From Vibrionales bacterium SWAT-3 (GTDB taxonomy: Bacteria; Pseudomonadota; Gammaproteobacteria; Enterobacterales; Vibrionaceae), in the NCBI GenBank assembly GCA_000169995.1, contig AAZW01000001.1, forward strand, positions 124,001-188,000: DNA of 64,000 nt, read 5' to 3'. Positions 48,392-60,107 of the stretch are shown in pieces (positions within the stretch are counted from its first letter, which is position 1; every line of letters starts with the position of its first letter). Position numbers and translations under genes: made by a program. The notes under the pieces were generated by a model. The model had not been told where the DNA came from. It saw nothing but the letters and a program-made list of their open reading frames with translations, and did not search any database.

Positions 48392-48873
48392 AGCAGCCCT
48401 TAGATTTAAGCCCTGTGATTACACCAGATGCGCCAACATGGTGGCCTCTAGCGTGGGGTTGGTGGGCCGTAATTGTCACATCCATCATCTTGATTTCCCT
48501 TGTATTTTTCATTGTAAGACGCAGAAAAAACAATCAACAGGCGAAGCAAGAAGCGCTGTCTTACTTCACTAATAGTCAGTCTTCAGATCGTTTGTCTCCG
48601 AGTGAAGCACAACGCATCCTTCGTCAGGCTGCATTAAGCTACTTCCCACGTGAAAAAGTGGCAGGCCTAGCGGGTGATGATTGGTTGAAGTTCTTAGATG
48701 ATCAACTGAAAAAGCCGTTGTTTGTAGAGAAACAAGCTCAGTGGCAACAGTCACTCTATCAAGATACAACTTCGATGAATGACGAACAGCGTCAAAGCCA
48801 ACAGCAATTGGTTGACGACTGCGAAACGTGGCTTCGTAAAGCCCTGCCCCCAAAGCGAGGTCGTCATGACTAA
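48388..48873 (+). CDS. DUF4381 membrane protein
   Basis: A 161-residue protein with one membrane segment (about 22-45) after a Trp-rich TWWPLAWGWW stretch, then a basic RRRKNN stop-transfer and a cytoplasmic helical domain (SEAQRILRQAALSYFPRE, GDDWLKFLDDQL). This is the pattern of DUF4381 proteins found between DUF58 and VWA genes. Translationally coupled to both neighbours by overlaps. Confidence 0.82.
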   Translation: MKQPLDLSPVITPDAPTWWPLAWGWWAVIVTSIILISLVFFIVRRRKNNQQAKQEALSYFTNSQSSDRLSPSEAQRILRQAALSYFPREKVAGLAGDDWLKFLDDQLKKPLFVEKQAQWQQSLYQDTTSMNDEQRQSQQQLVDDCETWLRKALPPKRGRHD

Positions 48874-49850
48874 TCTCCTAAGCACTAACTGGTTAAACAT
48901 CGAGTTCGTTTGGTGGTGGATGTTTTTCCTCGCACCACTGCCGTTTCTCATTTACATATTCTCACCTAAAGCAGAATCAAGCAGCGCTCTTAAGCTTCCA
49001 TTTTTGCCAGAGGACAGTAATACAAAGACACCGAGTACTCGATTACCAAAGGCGCTGTCAGTGATTATTTGGCTACTGCTAGTCACGGCGAGCGCTCGTC
49101 CAGTCTGGTATGGCGAACCTGTTGAGTTTCAGCCGAAGCACCGTGATTTGATGTTGGTTGTCGACCTCTCCTACTCCATGAGCCAAGAGGACATGCAATT
49201 CAATGGCGAGTACATCGATCGCTTATCAGCTGTGAAGCATGTATTGAGTGACTTCATTGAACGTCGTAAAGGCGACCGAGTTGGTTTGGTACTCTTTGCC
49301 GATCATGCCTACCTACAAACACCTTTGACTTTGGATAGAGACACGCTGTCACAGCAACTCAATCAAGCAGTCCTAAGACTGATCGGTAATCAAACCGCGA
49401 TTGGTGACGGCATTGGATTGGCGACCAAAACCTTTGTAGATAGTGATGCGCCTCAACGTGTGATGGTACTACTCAGCGACGGAAGTAATACCGCCGGGGT
49501 GTTAGACCCACTAGAGGCCGCAGATATTGCCAAGAAGTACAACGCAACCATCTACACCGTCGGGGTTGGCGCAGGCGAAATGATGGTTAAAGAGTTCTTC
49601 ATGACTCGTAAAGTAAACACCGCTCAAGATTTAGATGAACGCACGCTAATGGAAATTGCCAAACGCACAGGCGGTCAATACTTCCGGGCGCGTGACAGCA
49701 AAGAGCTGGCAACGATTTACGACACTATCAACCAACTAGAACCCGTGACAAATGCGACCAAAATATGGCGACCACAACAAGAGTGGTTTGTATGGCCTTT
49801 GTCGGCTGCCATGTTCTTCGCATTTATGCTGTTAGCCATTAGGAGAAACA

Positions 49851-49858
<8 letters not shown>
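48866..49858 (+). CDS. VWA-domain membrane protein (BatA-like)
   Basis: A 331-residue inner-membrane protein. ATG 48866, which overlaps the previous stop, is preferred to an in-frame start 87 bases upstream inside the DUF4381 gene. Two N-terminal membrane segments, a VWA domain with the metal-site motif DLSYS in LMLVVDLSYSMSQEDM, a Thr and Asp site (LLSDGSNTAG), and a C-terminal membrane segment (about 303-325) form the BatA layout. It overlaps the next gene by eight bases. Confidence 0.87.
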
Positions 49859-51821
<1,963 letters not shown>

Positions 51822-51823
51822 CC

Positions 51824-53503
51824 ATGCGATTTCTAAATAAGCCATTTTTATCCATAGCCCTAACACTGCTATTGGGCGCTTTTTCGTCATTTTCAGCATT
51901 GGCGGCTAATGCCGTGGCGAGTGTTTCACAGAACAGTGTCACCAAAGATCAAGTCTTCCTACTTAGAGTGACCACCGACGAGAAGGTCTCTTCTGATGCT
52001 CTGGATCTCACCGCACTTCAGCAAGACTTCTATGTCGGTACACCAAGCTTTGGTTCATCGATGCGAATCATTAATGGTAGCCGTTCCGTGTCTAGTGAAT
52101 GGAACATCACCCTTGCTCCACTGCGCTTAGGCCAGATACAGATCCCTAGCTTTGATATTGAAGGGGCTAAAACCAAGCCCATTGCCATCAATGTGGCCGT
52201 TAATAAAGCGGCGCCAACTCAACATGATATGGCTGAGTTTCAACTTAATCTAAGTAAGAGCTCACTATACCCACAAGAGACCGCTGAGCTTGATGTGAAG
52301 TTGATCATTAAAGCTGATCCGAGAAGGTTGCAAGATCCGAAAATCGCGCCACCAAGCTCTTCAGGCTTAGATGTGGAACCTATTGGGGAATCGAAGCAGT
52401 TTCAAGACGTTCTCAATGGAAAGGAGGTGACGGTAGTTCAACAGTCATTCCGTATCTCGTCACAGAAAGCAGGTCAATTTAAGCTGAACGGGCCGAAGCT
52501 AACAGGAGCAGTCGTCTACTCAACCAACAACTCCAGTACAACTCGACTGTTCCAACTCGACACGCCCGTTGAAACCTTAGATGTCACCGTAAAGGATGTG
52601 CCAAAAGGCTACAAAGGTGAGTGGTTACCAACATCGAACTTCAAATTAATTCAGCAATGGTCAGATAGCCAAGGTAACGAATTAACCAGTACCAATGGAT
52701 TAGAAGGCGACAAGCAAGCCATCGAAATAGAAGCGGGGGATTCTTTAACTCGTACTATTACCATGACGGCGAGTAACTTAACGCAGCACCAACTACCAAA
52801 ACTGAATATCACCTACCCTAAATCGGTTCGTGTTTATGAAGAAAAGCCGCAATTTGGTACCACACAGTCAGGCGATGCGGTGGTGGTGTACAAACAGGTT
52901 CTAATCCCAAAAGAGGCAGGAAACATATCACTTCCGGATGTTTCCCAGGCTTGGTTCAATACTGATGCCCAATCAGAACAAACCAGTAAAGCTCAGGGCC
53001 TAGAGCTAACAGTAACAGCAAGTGATCGTGTTGTATCAAGCACACCTCCTGTTGCTAGCACGCCGCTCCAACAAACAGCGCCAACGGTGATTAATGTCGA
53101 TACCCCTGGTTTCTGGCCTTATCTCACCGCCCTATTCGCTGCTTTATGGTTGATTAGCTCTGCGATGGCCTTCTACTTCTGGTCACGCCGTGGAAAAATC
53201 ACACAATCGAAGCGTCCAGAACAAAGATCTTCCAATACCGAAGAGGCGTTAGTCACCGCTCTAAAGGCGCACAATGGTGTGATGACCAGAACCTTATTTG
53301 AGCAATGGAAAGCTGAAAATACAGACCTAAGTGATGAGGCGTTGCAAACCGTTGAAACCGAACTTACTAAGCTAAACCAAAGCCTTTATGGTGAAGCCGG
53401 TTCATCAGCCCAAACATGGAGCCCTGAGCTGGCAATTAAAACGGTGAAGAAGCCCAAGAGAGTCGCGAGTAAAAAGCGTAATAGCTCGCTAGAAAAGCTT
53501 TAG
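51824..53503 (+). CDS. BatD-family protein
   Basis: A 559-residue protein with an N-terminal signal segment (cut near ALAAN), a large periplasmic beta-rich region typical of BatD (SSLYPQETAELDVKLIIKAD, LPKLNITYPKSVRVYEEKP, VVYKQVLIPKEAGNISLPD), a membrane segment (about 430-452) and a basic cytoplasmic tail. ATG 51824 is taken as start, three bases after the previous stop; a GTG three codons upstream also exists. Last gene of the moxR operon, whose envelope-stress role in other bacteria is still debated. Confidence 0.87.
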   Translation: MRFLNKPFLSIALTLLLGAFSSFSALAANAVASVSQNSVTKDQVFLLRVTTDEKVSSDALDLTALQQDFYVGTPSFGSSMRIINGSRSVSSEWNITLAPLRLGQIQIPSFDIEGAKTKPIAINVAVNKAAPTQHDMAEFQLNLSKSSLYPQETAELDVKLIIKADPRRLQDPKIAPPSSSGLDVEPIGESKQFQDVLNGKEVTVVQQSFRISSQKAGQFKLNGPKLTGAVVYSTNNSSTTRLFQLDTPVETLDVTVKDVPKGYKGEWLPTSNFKLIQQWSDSQGNELTSTNGLEGDKQAIEIEAGDSLTRTITMTASNLTQHQLPKLNITYPKSVRVYEEKPQFGTTQSGDAVVVYKQVLIPKEAGNISLPDVSQAWFNTDAQSEQTSKAQGLELTVTASDRVVSSTPPVASTPLQQTAPTVINVDTPGFWPYLTALFAALWLISSAMAFYFWSRRGKITQSKRPEQRSSNTEEALVTALKAHNGVMTRTLFEQWKAENTDLSDEALQTVETELTKLNQSLYGEAGSSAQTWSPELAIKTVKKPKRVASKKRNSSLEKL

Positions 53504-53533
53504 TCGACACTACTAATCAGGAACAGTAAAGCA

Positions 53534-53570
53534 CAAAGGCCGTTGATCATATGAAGATCAACGGCCTTTG
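53534..53570. terminator. Bidirectional terminator between moxR operon and diguanylate cyclase gene
   Basis: CAAAGGCCGTTGATC (53534-53548) pairs perfectly with GATCAACGGCCTTTG (53556-53570), with T after it on the plus strand and the convergent gene's stop three bases beyond. Confidence 0.9.
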
Positions 53571-53572
53571 TT

Positions 53573-55717
53573 TTAAGAAAGAGAGGCTGTGACTTTTTTA
53601 CGTTTTAATGCAGAAACAATTCGATTTCGCCCCGAATCTTTGGCTTGATACAAGGCTTTATCTGCCTTGCCATACAACAAATCAAAATCGAACTGATGCT
53701 GGTCAGACGTTATCGAGGCATAGCCAACGGATGCCGTTAAATATGAGCTGGTACTACTTTCACAATGGAGAATTTTTGCCTCTTCAATGCATTTTCTAAT
53801 CGACTCCGCACGTTGCTTTGTCTCTGAGTGATTCGTGCCAATCATCAACAACATAAACTCCTCTCCGCCAATACGACAGAATGTTTCTTTGTCATTGTGA
53901 ACATGAGCATTCAGTATCTCGCCTACCGTCCTTAGAGCCGCATCCCCTTCAGTATGACCATAGACACTGTTGTACAAACCAAAATGATCAAGGTCGACAA
54001 GAATCAACCCAAATGTAATTTCGTTCTGTGAGGCAAACGCACCTTGATCGTTGCAATTCAAGTCTTCTAAAACCTGCGACAACATACGGCGATTTCCAAG
54101 GCGTGTCAGAGGGTCGAGTTTAGAGATGATGTCTAATTGCTCATTCGCCAACTCAAGCTCTTGAGTGCGCTTACTGACTTCTTGCTCCAGTGTTTCATTG
54201 AGTTTTTTCAGTTCTTCTTGAGCCATGGTTCTTTGCAGCACCTCAGCAAGGCTTGAAGCAAAGATACGTATTACCTCACGAAGCTGTGAGGTTAACGGGC
54301 TACGAGTAAGCAAGTTGTCGGCAGCGATAAACGCAATTGGCTCACCCGTGTTTGTGGTGAGCATAGTCATGGCCGTCCAACCAACGCCGACAATATTGAA
54401 ATCGTGATAAATCGGGACCGACTCTTCGAACGCGACTTGATTCGGACAAGCACGTGCTGCCGCGACAATGTCACGTTCCACCAGCTCAGAGCGATAATAA
54501 GACTCATCGACAATATCGCCTTTGATGTCGGTGCCCCACGTACCTTGCATGTAACTGCACTTTTTGTCCGTCAGGAAAACTGCCAGTCGATCGATACCTA
54601 GATGTTGAATCGCAAAACTAACGGCAGACTTACAGACTTCACTGACGCTATCGCATCGAGACAGCTCAACCATACTCGAGTGCAACATACGTATGTTCTG
54701 CTCTTGGCGCTTGCGAATATAGATCTGAGAAAGCAGAGAGCCAAAAGACTCAAGCATCTGCTTTTGATAGTTAGTAATCGGTGAACGATGAATGTAGTTA
54801 TCCATGGCGATCCAACCAACTGGCTTGTCCCCTTCACGCAAGATAAGCATGCCATTCCACCCCTGCCCAACCACCTTACCTTCTGTATACAGGGGCGCAT
54901 TATCGATGATGACTAGATTAGTATGGTTATCAGACAGCGCTTCAATGTATTCCGCTTCAAGTTGATGCAAATCGTATTGAGTGTGGTGTTCACTGTTTGT
55001 TTCACCGGCTTCGTCAGTACCATAAGTGCCGCTGAAACAACGCTTTTTCATATCGAGCAACATGAAGATCGCACGATCAAAACCTAAACGGTCGCGAACT
55101 GCTTCAACCGAAGCTTTATACAAAGCATCTAAAGACTCAGGGTTAGAAAGCTCTAACGCGACTTGATGAACCAGTTTCATGTTCTCTACAAACAGCTCAC
55201 GTAGCTTTATTTCATCTAAGTATTGAGCTTCACGTGTGTCTCTATTTTTGATTTCAAGCGCCGCATTCTTTTCGGCACGAATACATTGCCAACGGGCTGC
55301 GGCTAACTGAAGTACGTCAAAGTCTTGATCAAAAGTCTGGTTGATCTGCTCGGTACAACAATTTTGAACAATTAAATAAGTTCTGGAGGCAGGCGCATTG
55401 TCGAGCATCATGATGAATGACTCTCCGCCAAGTACCTTCATGTGTTCCCACTTACAGGTGTTGATCGCCATTGGCAAAACCCCGTCTGCGGTATCAAACT
55501 GTGCGACCCACGGCCAAAATGTAGCGGGATAGTTCGCTAATGAGGTGAGTTCGCCGTAAGAGAATAGTGGTAATGCGTCGCTCTCTGGCGTTGGCTCAGC
55601 AAATATGCCAATCCCTTTGGGGGCTAACACCTTAACCAGATAGTCAAAAAGAGACTCAGCCAACAGACGATGGTCGCGTGTCGCAGATATTTGTTTTGCA
55701 AAGGCTTTAACAGGCAC
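53573..55717 (-). CDS. GAF-GAF-GGDEF diguanylate cyclase
   Basis: A 714-residue cytoplasmic protein that would make cyclic di-GMP from GTP. After an N-terminal region of about 180 residues come two GAF-like domains (about 185-345 and 355-495; each with a DRAIFML/DRLAVFL strand and a VGQGWNGMLIL or VGVGWTAMTML core). A coiled-coil helix (LKKLNETLEQEVSKRTQELE, about 505-535) leads to the GGDEF domain. Its active-site loop is GGEEF, the catalytically competent form; no RxxD inhibitory site is seen ahead of it. The GAF ligand is unknown. A single gene. Confidence 0.9.
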   Translation of the reverse strand: MPVKAFAKQISATRDHRLLAESLFDYLVKVLAPKGIGIFAEPTPESDALPLFSYGELTSLANYPATFWPWVAQFDTADGVLPMAINTCKWEHMKVLGGESFIMMLDNAPASRTYLIVQNCCTEQINQTFDQDFDVLQLAAARWQCIRAEKNAALEIKNRDTREAQYLDEIKLRELFVENMKLVHQVALELSNPESLDALYKASVEAVRDRLGFDRAIFMLLDMKKRCFSGTYGTDEAGETNSEHHTQYDLHQLEAEYIEALSDNHTNLVIIDNAPLYTEGKVVGQGWNGMLILREGDKPVGWIAMDNYIHRSPITNYQKQMLESFGSLLSQIYIRKRQEQNIRMLHSSMVELSRCDSVSEVCKSAVSFAIQHLGIDRLAVFLTDKKCSYMQGTWGTDIKGDIVDESYYRSELVERDIVAAARACPNQVAFEESVPIYHDFNIVGVGWTAMTMLTTNTGEPIAFIAADNLLTRSPLTSQLREVIRIFASSLAEVLQRTMAQEELKKLNETLEQEVSKRTQELELANEQLDIISKLDPLTRLGNRRMLSQVLEDLNCNDQGAFASQNEITFGLILVDLDHFGLYNSVYGHTEGDAALRTVGEILNAHVHNDKETFCRIGGEEFMLLMIGTNHSETKQRAESIRKCIEEAKILHCESSTSSYLTASVGYASITSDQHQFDFDLLYGKADKALYQAKDSGRNRIVSALKRKKVTASLS

Positions 55718-55888
55718 AGCTTCCTTCCATTGGCGATTAAGAATAAAGCAAAAATACAGAAGCCTTGATATGCAATCAATGTAAGTAAAAATGAGATGTT
55801 AAGCGGGTCGCAGTTTCACCTTTAACATTATCACAAGCATGAGAAGGACGACAAAAATGGGATTCTCTGCCCAAAATCACATCGACAT

Positions 55889-55933
55889 TGGGGCTTTTTT
55901 AGACACATAAAAAAGCCCCACCTAAAGTGGGGC
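55889..55933 (-). terminator. pst operon terminator with overlapping alternative hairpin
   Basis: GCCCCAC (55915-55921) pairs with GTGGGGC (55927-55933); on the minus strand TTTTTTA follows, a good terminator for pstSCAB. The left arm also belongs to a 13-bp perfect repeat, TGGGGCTTTTTTA (55889-55901) with TAAAAAAGCCCCA (55908-55920), so two hairpins compete for 55915-55920. The rest of the 55718-56053 gap shows no gene. Confidence 0.8.
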
Positions 55934-56053
55934 AAAACTTCCATCGCTTATAGTTATAGTGATAATTCTGTTGTTCTATTCGATTATCTAACCTGCGTTT
56001 CAGTTAGTGTGTAAAGGTATCTAATCGCTTAAATACCACACGTAAATCGTCGA

Positions 56054-56803
56054 TTAACCAAAGTCACCGTTAACGTAACCTTTAGTGCGATCATCTTTTG
56101 GCTCACTGAAAATAACACTGGTTTCGTTATGCTCTACAAGCTCTCCCATTAAGAAAAAAGCCGTGCGGTCTGAGATACGACGCGCTTGCTGCATTGAGTG
56201 CGTTACGATAACGATAGTGAAATCTTTCTTCAGATCTTCCATCAATTCTTCAATCTTGTGTGTCGCGATTGGATCTAGAGCGGATGTTGGTTCATCCATC
56301 AGGATTACATCTGGTTCCATTGCAATGGTACGTGCGATACATAGACGCTGTTGTTGACCACCAGACAGACCAAATGCATGCGCTTTAAGACGGTCTTTTA
56401 CTTCATCCCACAGTGCAGCACTGCGTAGAGAGCGCTCAACCACTTCATCGATGTGTTTTTTGTCTTTGATACCTTGAGCACGTAGGCCGTATGCCACGTT
56501 CTCGTAGATGCTCATTGGGAACGGGTTTGGCTTTTGGAATACCATGCCTACGCGGATACGTAGGTCAGCGACATCGATATTACCGTAGATGTCCGTGCCA
56601 TCCATATCCAGCTTACCTTTGATAGTAACGCCTTCAATTAGGTCATTCATGCGGTTCAAACAACGCAATAGTGTTGATTTACCACAGCCAGATGGGCCAA
56701 TCAGAGCAGTCACCTGACGAGTTGGAATTGGCAGGTTGATAGATTTAAGCGCTTGGTTGTCGCCGTAAAACAGATCTAGGTTCTCAATATCAAATTTGTT
56801 CAT
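56054..56803 (-). CDS. pstB: Phosphate ABC transporter ATPase PstB
   Basis: A 249-residue cytoplasmic ATPase of the high-affinity phosphate importer. Walker [20 protein letters not shown] is the PstB-specific form; [16 protein letters not shown] is the typical Q-loop region. Signature [14 protein letters not shown], Walker [14 protein letters not shown] and switch VTHSMQQA follow. Last gene of the operon; phoU, often next, is not present. Confidence 0.96.
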   Translation of the reverse strand: MNKFDIENLDLFYGDNQALKSINLPIPTRQVTALIGPSGCGKSTLLRCLNRMNDLIEGVTIKGKLDMDGTDIYGNIDVADLRIRVGMVFQKPNPFPMSIYENVAYGLRAQGIKDKKHIDEVVERSLRSAALWDEVKDRLKAHAFGLSGGQQQRLCIARTIAMEPDVILMDEPTSALDPIATHKIEELMEDLKKDFTIVIVTHSMQQARRISDRTAFFLMGELVEHNETSVIFSEPKDDRTKGYVNGDFG

Positions 56804-56896
56804 GTTCGTAATCTCTAAATTCTTAAATTCGTGTCTAACTTGATGCTTTCTTTATCACGGGGGCTCTCTTTATTGTTGAGCCAGTAGCTAGTGAGC

Positions 56897-57769
56897 TTAG
56901 TAAGTTGCCGTGTTGAAGCGTCTTGCAATCAGTTTTGTAACCATGTTGATCAAGAGAACCAATACGATTAGGACTGTCGCCGTGCCGTAGGCTTGGTTCC
57001 ACTCATCGATAGTAAATAGCTCTGTTGTCAGCTTATATAAGTGAACCGTTAGTGTACGGCCAGAATCGAATACCGACTCAGGAACACGTGCCACCATACC
57101 TGCTGTTAAGAACACAGGCGCTGATTCACCAATTACACGACCAATACTAAGAATGACCGAAGTTAAGATACCTGGCATTGCGCTTGGTAAGATCAAACGC
57201 CAGATAGTGTAGATTTTTGAAGCGCCAAGGCCGTATGAGCCTTCGCGGTAAGTTTGTGGTACTGCCATCAATGCTTCTTCTGTAGTACGAATGATTACAG
57301 GAAGAATCAGGATACTTAGCGTTAGTGCGCCCGACAGAATCGAGAAACCAAGACCAAGAATCGATACAAAGAAGGTCATACCGAATAGACCGAAGATAAT
57401 CGACGGAATACCCGCTAGAGACTCAGTACAGAATCGAATCGCTTTAACCAGTCGGCTACCCACTTTCGCATATTCAGTTAGGTAGATTGCCGTCATGATG
57501 CCCAGTGGTGCTGCAACGGCAATCGATGCAATTACCATGTAGATCGTAGCGATGATCATTGGGAAAATACCACGCTCTTCACCAGTACGAGTGTAATCGT
57601 CAGTGATGAAGTTCCAATCTACGTATTGCAGACCGTTCGATAGGATGTACCAAATAATCCAGAATAAGAAACCAACAGTGACTGCTGCTGCCGCCCAGAT
57701 AAAACCCTTTAGGATGTTATCTTTAGTTTGACGGGCTTGTTTTAGTTTTACGAGATCCATATTACTCAT
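56897..57769 (-). CDS. pstA: Phosphate ABC transporter permease PstA
   Basis: A 290-residue inner-membrane permease with six membrane segments. Features: GIMTAIYLTEYAK, FCTESLAGIPSIIFGLFGM and the EAA loop EALMAVPQTYREGSYGLGASKIYTIWRLILP. It pairs with PstC; only six bases separate the two genes, with a larger gap of 93 bases to pstB. Confidence 0.95.
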   Translation of the reverse strand: MSNMDLVKLKQARQTKDNILKGFIWAAAAVTVGFLFWIIWYILSNGLQYVDWNFITDDYTRTGEERGIFPMIIATIYMVIASIAVAAPLGIMTAIYLTEYAKVGSRLVKAIRFCTESLAGIPSIIFGLFGMTFFVSILGLGFSILSGALTLSILILPVIIRTTEEALMAVPQTYREGSYGLGASKIYTIWRLILPSAMPGILTSVILSIGRVIGESAPVFLTAGMVARVPESVFDSGRTLTVHLYKLTTELFTIDEWNQAYGTATVLIVLVLLINMVTKLIARRFNTATY

Positions 57770-57775
57770 CCCCGC

Positions 57776-58705
57776 TTACTTCGATTTTTCACGGTTAAGA
57801 TAAAGTAGAGCACCATTTAACATCATGATGAACACTAGAAGTACAACACCGGTTGCGTAGAGTGCATTTGCGTGAACGCCACTTGCGTAAGACATCTCAA
57901 TCGCAATGTTCGCTGTTAGTGTACGAGCCGAGTCCAAAATACCTTCTGGCATTGCTGGAGCGTTACCCATCACCATGATGATTGCCATGGTTTCACCAAG
58001 TGCACGACCGATACCTAAAATCACACCAGTCATAATGCCTGAACGAGCGGCCGGAACGAGCAGCTTAAAAATCGTGTAGATTTTAGAAGCACCCAATGCA
58101 AGTGAACCTTCTTTATAGGTGCGTGGCACTGCACGAATCGAAGTTTCAGAAACCGTAATAACGGTAGGAAGAATCATGATACCCAGAACGATGATACCTG
58201 CCAGGATGGTGTTACCCGCTGGTACAGAGAAGATGTTCTGAATCATTGGAACGATAATTACCAGACCAAAGAAGCCGTAAACTACCGACGGGATACCCGC
58301 TAGAAGTTCAACTGCTGGTCGAATAATATCTGCAAGACGCTTAGGAGCGATCTCAGCAATAAAAATAGCGGTTAGTACACCTACTGGAACACCAACAACT
58401 ACAGCGCCTAGTGTCGACACAATCGATGCAACAATCATAGTTGCAACACCGAATAGAGCTGGAGGTAACCAGTCAACACCCAAAACGATGCCAGAAACAC
58501 CGGCTTCTTGGAATGCAGGGATACTCTCTGCAACGATAAAGTAAGCGATAACGGCTAGTGATACGATGCCGATTACAGCACTCGATAAGAACAAGCCGTG
58601 GAAGATTCTTTCTCTCCAGTCAACGCGCTTCTTGGTGCGCAGACTCGGCTTATTGATTTGAGTCGCTTCAGTATTCATAAGCTTTTCACTATTTGCGATG
58701 GTCAT
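57776..58705 (-). CDS. pstC: Phosphate ABC transporter permease PstC
   Basis: A 309-residue inner-membrane permease, partner of PstA. GVLTAIFIAEIAPKRL, VELLAGIPSVVYGFFGLVII and the EAA loop IRAVPRTYKEGSLALGASKIYTIFKLLVPA are the family features. The cytoplasmic N-terminus of about 35 residues is basic. It lies 112 bases downstream of pstS, beyond a stem-loop. Confidence 0.95.
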   Translation of the reverse strand: MTIANSEKLMNTEATQINKPSLRTKKRVDWRERIFHGLFLSSAVIGIVSLAVIAYFIVAESIPAFQEAGVSGIVLGVDWLPPALFGVATMIVASIVSTLGAVVVGVPVGVLTAIFIAEIAPKRLADIIRPAVELLAGIPSVVYGFFGLVIIVPMIQNIFSVPAGNTILAGIIVLGIMILPTVITVSETSIRAVPRTYKEGSLALGASKIYTIFKLLVPAARSGIMTGVILGIGRALGETMAIIMVMGNAPAMPEGILDSARTLTANIAIEMSYASGVHANALYATGVVLLVFIMMLNGALLYLNREKSK

Positions 58706-58767
58706 ATATAAAATCTCAAACTTTGTGGCTCAAAAAGAGCTCGAAATAACCAAAGTTGAAAGAAAAG

Positions 58768-58791
58768 GCTCAGCCTAAAGTCAGGCTGAGC
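58768..58791 (-). terminator. Stem-loop in the pstS-pstC gap
   Basis: GCTCAGCCT (58768-58776) pairs perfectly with AGGCTGAGC (58783-58791), followed on the minus strand by CTTTTCTTTC. Probably a partial terminator that makes pstS transcripts more abundant than the rest of the operon. Confidence 0.75.
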
Positions 58792-58817
58792 AATAATTTA
58801 AAGTGAGTCAGTTAAGA

Positions 58818-59639
58818 TTAGTTAACTGTGATGTAGCCTTTCTTACCAGCGATAGCTTGAGCTTCGTCTGCAACCATCCAGTCTAGGAACTGTTGAGTTT
58901 CAGCTGTTGGAGCGCCAGACTTGTAAAGTACTAGGAAAGGACGAGCAACTTTGTAAGAACCGTTCTTAACGTTATCTACAGTCGCTTCAGCGCCGTCGAT
59001 AGTTAGAGCTTGAACAGATTTGTCAACTGTACCTAGAGAGATAAAGCCGATTGCGTATGGGTTGCTTGCTACAGAAACTTTAAGTGCGCCGTTACCGTTA
59101 GCAACTTGTGCACGTTGAGAGATAGCCGATACTTTCTTATCGCCGATCTTCTTCTTAAGCTTCATGATGTCTTCGAATGCACCACGTGTACCAGATGCAG
59201 TATCACGAGTGATTGCTACGATTGGCTTGTCTGCACCACCAACATCTTTCCAGTTAGTGATGTCGCCTTTGTAGATTGAAGTGATTTGCTCAGCAGTCAG
59301 AGCAGATACTTCGTTATTTGGGTTTACAACAACTGCGATACCGTCACGAGCAATAACTAGCTCTTTCAGGTCAGCAGATTTCTCTTCTTCTTTAAGGTCA
59401 CGAGAAGAGATACCTAGGTCAGCACTTCCATTTTTTGCTGCTTTGATGCCTGCAGAAGAACCTGGTGCTTGAATTTCGATGAACACTGGTTCGCCTTTAT
59501 TCATGTAGGTTTCTGCAAAAACTTCAACCAGTGGAGAAGCACTGTTAGAGCCAACTACAGAGATAGTTTCTTTAGCTGAAGCTGTATTCACTGTTAGAGC
59601 GCCTAGAAGTGCGATTGCACCGATAACTGTCTTTTTCAT
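58818..59639 (-). CDS. pstS: Periplasmic phosphate-binding protein PstS
   Basis: A 273-residue secreted binding protein, the short PstS type common in vibrios. ATG 59639 sits eight bases after AGGA; a GTG one codon upstream could also serve. The signal peptide ends near TASAK, then ISVVGSNSASPLVEVFAETY forms the first phosphate-binding loop and ITRDTASGTRGAFEDI the second (Ser/Thr/Arg ligands). First gene of pstSCAB, preceded by Pho-box-like sequence. Confidence 0.93.
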   Translation of the reverse strand: MKKTVIGAIALLGALTVNTASAKETISVVGSNSASPLVEVFAETYMNKGEPVFIEIQAPGSSAGIKAAKNGSADLGISSRDLKEEEKSADLKELVIARDGIAVVVNPNNEVSALTAEQITSIYKGDITNWKDVGGADKPIVAITRDTASGTRGAFEDIMKLKKKIGDKKVSAISQRAQVANGNGALKVSVASNPYAIGFISLGTVDKSVQALTIDGAEATVDNVKNGSYKVARPFLVLYKSGAPTAETQQFLDWMVADEAQAIAGKKGYITVN

Positions 59640-59710
59640 CACAAATTTCCTTTAGTGGCGTTATTGCCGTAATGTTGTGTTTGCTTGAACGGTGCCCACT
59701 TTAGAATCCG

Positions 59711-59754
59711 AATGTGACAGTTGTGTTTCACTAAATTGAAGCCTATATGACAAC
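59711..59754 (-). promoter_or_regulatory. Candidate Pho boxes upstream of pstS
   Basis: On the minus strand TTGTCATATAGGCTTCAAT (complement of 59736-59754) matches the PhoB consensus CTGTCATAWAWCTGTCAYN well in its first half and partly in the second. CTGTCACATT (complement of 59711-59720) follows as a further half-site about 20 bases on. Position and target gene support PhoB control; the second halves are weak. Confidence 0.55.
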
Positions 59755-60107
59755 TGCAATTTATTTTCTTGTTTTCTCCTTATTAGATGTCTTCAAAGTA
59801 ATACATTGCCTTGTTCTATAAGCACTAAGTATTTATTCCAACCAAATTAAAACAACCTGCGCAATTAACCATCAATGCTGTTCGTTACGTAGAACATGTC
59901 TAGATCTCCCCTTATTAGCCTTACCTTTACAAAGGTAAAGAGGCTTGACTGAACGATTAATAATCAATATTTATCAAATACCTATCACATATATCTAAAT
60001 CAAATCTATTACTGATTGAATTGTCATTCTCAGAAGTTAGAATCACCCGCTAATAACAATAATAACAATTGCTTCTGCTCATTTATTTATTCAAAGAGGG
60101 ACATTAC
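59755..60107. other. Intergenic region between pstS promoter and chemoreceptor gene
   Basis: AT-rich, with one small inverted repeat TTACCTTT/AAAGGTAA near 59931-59948 enclosed by AGCCT/AGGCT. It must contain the plus-strand chemoreceptor promoter. No gene is visible. Confidence 0.45.
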
